NCBI GenBank assembly: GCA_000328365.1
Contig: KB292506.1
Location: 595,718 to 659,717, forward strand
Reading direction: 5' to 3'
DNA: 64,000 bases
Source: Capitella teleta
Lineage: Eukaryota > Annelida > Polychaeta > Capitellidae
In this document: positions 60,882 to 64,000 of the stretch, piece after piece
How the letters are laid out: the number at the start of each line of letters is the position of its first letter
Position numbering within the stretch: position 1 is the stretch's first letter
The notes under the pieces: model-generated
The model's input: only the letters and a program-made list of their open reading frames with translations
Database searches by the model: none
Told to the model about the DNA's origin: nothing
Made by a program: the position numbers and the translations under genes

Positions 60882-63800
60882 CTGAAATGACACAAATTAG
60901 GAGGTGTTTACTAGTATGGCAAGGTTTGAGTGAGCACACTTCAAGCCTTTTCCTGACTGTATCAGTCTGGCACTCAGAACATCATTAGGATTCAGATTTA
61001 TGAAATTCAAAGTAGTACTAGCATGGAGTTGTTTTGAAGTTGAAAAATGCATTTGCAGTAATAAATATTAATAATAATTGACCGTATATGAAATTCCAAG
61101 CATTGAGCCATAGATATTCATTCAGAGTATCTTTCATTGAACTGACACCATATGTCATTGAGGAGGTTCTTCTTCAAGGGTTACATAACTATGAACCACG
61201 TGCTTCTTGTGGTGTATAAGACTAAAGCGCGTTCATTCCAAATGAAGCTGCTTTAGGGTACCTGTTAAAACAATTCGCCAGCATATGCATTCCAAAAGAT
61301 TCCATTCAAGAGATGAACCTTGCCTCAATTTTCATCAATTAAAGGTGATTTATGTTTATTTTCCTAGCCTCTCTATAACAGTGATTTGAGTTTTCCCGTC
61401 CCTCTTTCCATAGATGGTAATGTATTTTGTATTGTATTTCAGGAAGTCAACAGTGTGTGTCATTTAGATGATAAAAAAAACTCATTCACTTGTTCAATAT
61501 TCAATTGCTTCCTGATGCAGTTGTGTTCACTCATATTTCGTACTGAGCCATAGTATTTGTAACAATCTCCCATGGATCATCCATAGAATGTTAGGGCTGT
61601 GACTAGTACACACTAATTATATTTTAGACCTGTGGTTTTACCTTACAAGTTTCACACAAATAATCCGTAAAAAATAACAGCATCCATACGGCTTCTGGTT
61701 GATATATGCAGGGGCAACAAAAACCGATCTGGGTTATATTGAACTATTTTTTATATCACCAAGACATGGTCCTACTTTTGCAAGGAAAATGATGGCAGCC
61801 GCAAACGTTTAGCAATGTAAAAGATGCCGCGCAACACTCAGACGGGAATTTTGCATCTTTAGGCTTTCGTGGAATTATGCCGGCGCCGAATGAAAAGTTG
61901 AAAACATATTATATGTGAGGCTAGACAGCAAAACCCCCGGATGTGTCGTACAGCAGTGGTAGAGGCAATTTTGATATCTGGGGCAATGTTTAAAGTTGTT
62001 TAGATTATCAGCTTATTCAATTCAGAATTCCTCCTTCTTCATGATGATATATATAAATGCACACATATAGTCTTCACTGGTCTGCGGCGCTACTGAAAAA
62101 AAGCACCAGCGCACGCCGATGAAAACTCACCCCTATTTTGGTACATCAATTTCAATCCATTTCACATGACGTCACTCGAAATTCTCAAGATGGTTCACAA
62201 GGCGAGGTGAGTGAAAATGAGTTCACACTTCACAGTATTTGCTGAATACGACCAGTTGACTAAATGTTACTATAAATAGCAGCCAATGAGATACCACCTG
62301 TCATCGGTGTGTGCCTGTGTCATATATATGAATAGGGGACCATTGAAACACATCGTCACAATATAAAAGATTAAATGTATCAATTATTGTTTTTAATTGA
62401 GGCATCCCTAAGAACAAAAGATCTATCAATTAGTCGAGGGAAATGCGCATTAATCCTCATTAATCATCAATTGTCAGCAACTCAGCTGTCTCAGATGGCA
62501 CATAAGTGACAGTGACACTGTAAAGGTTGTCCTCTCTAATTTCTAAAAAATATTAACTTTGACTAGATTCATTCTCCATCGAGTCAATCGCAAAGCAAGT
62601 AACAAGACCACTATTCAGGGTCAAAGTTATCCACGTAACTGATAGCAATGCCTTTATTGGTTGATTTTATCAGAATATGCACTTTGGAAGTAGCTTGACA
62701 TCGGGCTTAGTAATTGAAGATAGAGAGGGTGAGTGCAAAACATGGAAGAGCCGCCTCTACAAGATGATAACAACCAAATGATTCCATTCCATTCCATTCA
62801 TGCAGTGGTCGACTCAAGTATACAAGTAGCATTGAAAGACTATTAATAATTAATATGGAATGCATAAGTACTAATTATAATTATGAATATAATTTTGTGG
62901 TCTTCGTGCAATAAAAAGTTTACCTCTCTTTACATACACGCAGTCATATACCTGGCCCCACATCTCACTCATGAATATGCATATCTCACTCATGAATACG
63001 CATATCTCACTCATGAATATGCATGATGCTGGATCGCACTACCGACAAAAGCATGACATGTGGCCCAGCTTTGTAAGTACTTGAATAAGCATGAGCAGAA
63101 AATTAAAGGGTTTGAAGCCAGGCTCCGCCTCAAGGGTGCACCCCTGTTTTGAGCACGCTTGTACGCTCAAGCGCTCGCTTAGCTTCATTAGCATTCATTA
63201 TTATAACAGTTATTCAGTGAGCCTGCAGTGCTGCTTAACAAGGCCGGGCAGTATGCACTACTGCAAATATCTTGGTATAATATGCCATTATGGATAATGA
63301 TAGTACGCAGGATTAAGAATTAAAACCTTGTGATAGTATAGGATATCTAGATAATTATAGGATTAATAATTGAGAAATTGGAATAAAAATAATTGTGGCA
63401 AATATAAATTAAATGATTAGTGGCATGTTTTCATTACTTTTTTTTATACAGCTGAGCTGTTCTATTCTGTGGAGGCAAGCCCTCGTCCTTCATTTCCCAC
63501 CGCCGAATCGGCTGGGCACAATACAAGCGCTTGTAATGCATTGTTGGTTGTCTGACTTAAATGGCCATATCTCAGTGACCGGTCAACATATTTCTTTGAA
63601 ACAACCACCAAAAGCTCCAGCTTTTAAATCTCAATCTGATGACATAACTAACTCAAATTTTTTTTTTTTTTTGCGGGGCGACATATCCGTGCCATGGAGC
63701 CTCACATTTGTAAAAGAGTCAACAACTAATAGTGACATGAGATCTGATTAAGTCTGTTTTGTGGTTTATTCAAGTGAAAATTAGACAGCTATTGGAATAT

Positions 63801-64000
63801 TATTATTGTTAAGAGGTGATTTTTCATGATAAGGTAAAAGGATAGGCGAGCTCGGAGCTGTATAAATTATAGTATAATTATAGCAAACGATATGCTGCAT
63901 ATTTAGCACAGATAAATCTAACTCCATATCGCCATAATCCGTGGGGATTATAGCAATAGGAATCTTGGAACGAGATTAAGATAAATCGGGCAAGGTCTGA
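60882..64000. other. intergenic or 5' flank of the TIR gene
   Basis: No exon could be supported with confidence. A missing first exon of the TIR gene could be short and hidden here. The region is AT-rich, with a 21-bp tandem repeat at 62962-63024 and a T run near 63659-63672. Confidence 0.4.
62962..63024. repeat. 21-bp tandem repeat, three units
   Basis: Three head-to-tail copies of a unit starting ATCTCACTCATGAATATGC; the middle copy has one C-for-T difference. Confidence 0.9.

Noticed and set aside
62962-63024. Three regular repeats that could be read as a CRISPR-like array
   Set aside because: The units are directly adjacent with no spacers and the DNA is eukaryotic, so this is a plain tandem repeat.

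Overview
The window is animal nuclear DNA. It carries intron-split genes with GT-AG introns that are mostly 50-100 bp where no repeat has landed, AATAAA poly(A) signals, an AT-rich background, and many eukaryotic transposons. The gene set (TAF6, angiomotin, an ionotropic glutamate receptor, an NT5DC-type HAD protein, a calmodulin-like protein, a TIR-domain adaptor, a small CAP-Gly protein) is metazoan. Compact introns and an odd, amino-terminal-domain-less glutamate receptor suggest an early-branching marine invertebrate. A sponge is my best guess, but it is a guess. Two assembly gaps (runs of N) lie at 17950-18032 and 28117-28386.

Layout. 1-2887: no gene seen. 2888-3842 (-): five-exon CAP-Gly gene. 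4017-9092: transposon ground, holding a mariner relic, a foldback element, a LINE fragment and a TA-flanked MITE. 9698-16305: a fossil BEL/Pao LTR retrotransposon with a Ty3/Gypsy fragment inside it. 16807-18895: a hAT-like element with a clean 8-bp target duplication and a second foldback element inside. 18924-20126: a 5'-truncated LINE. 20339-26403 (+): TAF6 in 12 coding exons, with four transposons in two introns (two hAT-like, one mariner, one MITE nested in the mariner). 27835-30652 (-): angiomotin; at least one exon is hidden in the second gap. 30653-38679: repeat-bearing intergenic DNA. 38680-46510 (+): glutamate receptor. 46511-49985: intergenic, with a LINE tail and a local tandem duplication. 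49986-54096 (+): NT5DC2/3-like gene in 15 exons. 55712-57800 (+): calmodulin-like gene in three exons. 58588-60881 (-): TIR adaptor, tail-to-tail with the calmodulin-like gene and possibly lacking a 5' exon. 60882-64000: intergenic.

These are unrelated single-copy host genes, not an operon or cluster. The points most worth pursuing are: (1) the TIR protein ends in an asparagine-rich RHIM-like (amyloid-signalling) motif, a TRIF-like layout; (2) the glutamate receptor seems to go from signal peptide straight to the ligand-binding domain and has tryptophan at the Q/R/N pore site; (3) angiomotin keeps two PPPY motifs, the coiled coil and a possible C-terminal PDZ ligand; (4) a TA-flanked MITE family has four main copies here in two length classes; (5) one splice acceptor of the calmodulin-like gene is built out of a microsatellite.

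Exon limits were set by reading GT/AG sites and checking that reading phases add up across every junction. No search or alignment program was run, so family names rest on recognised motifs.
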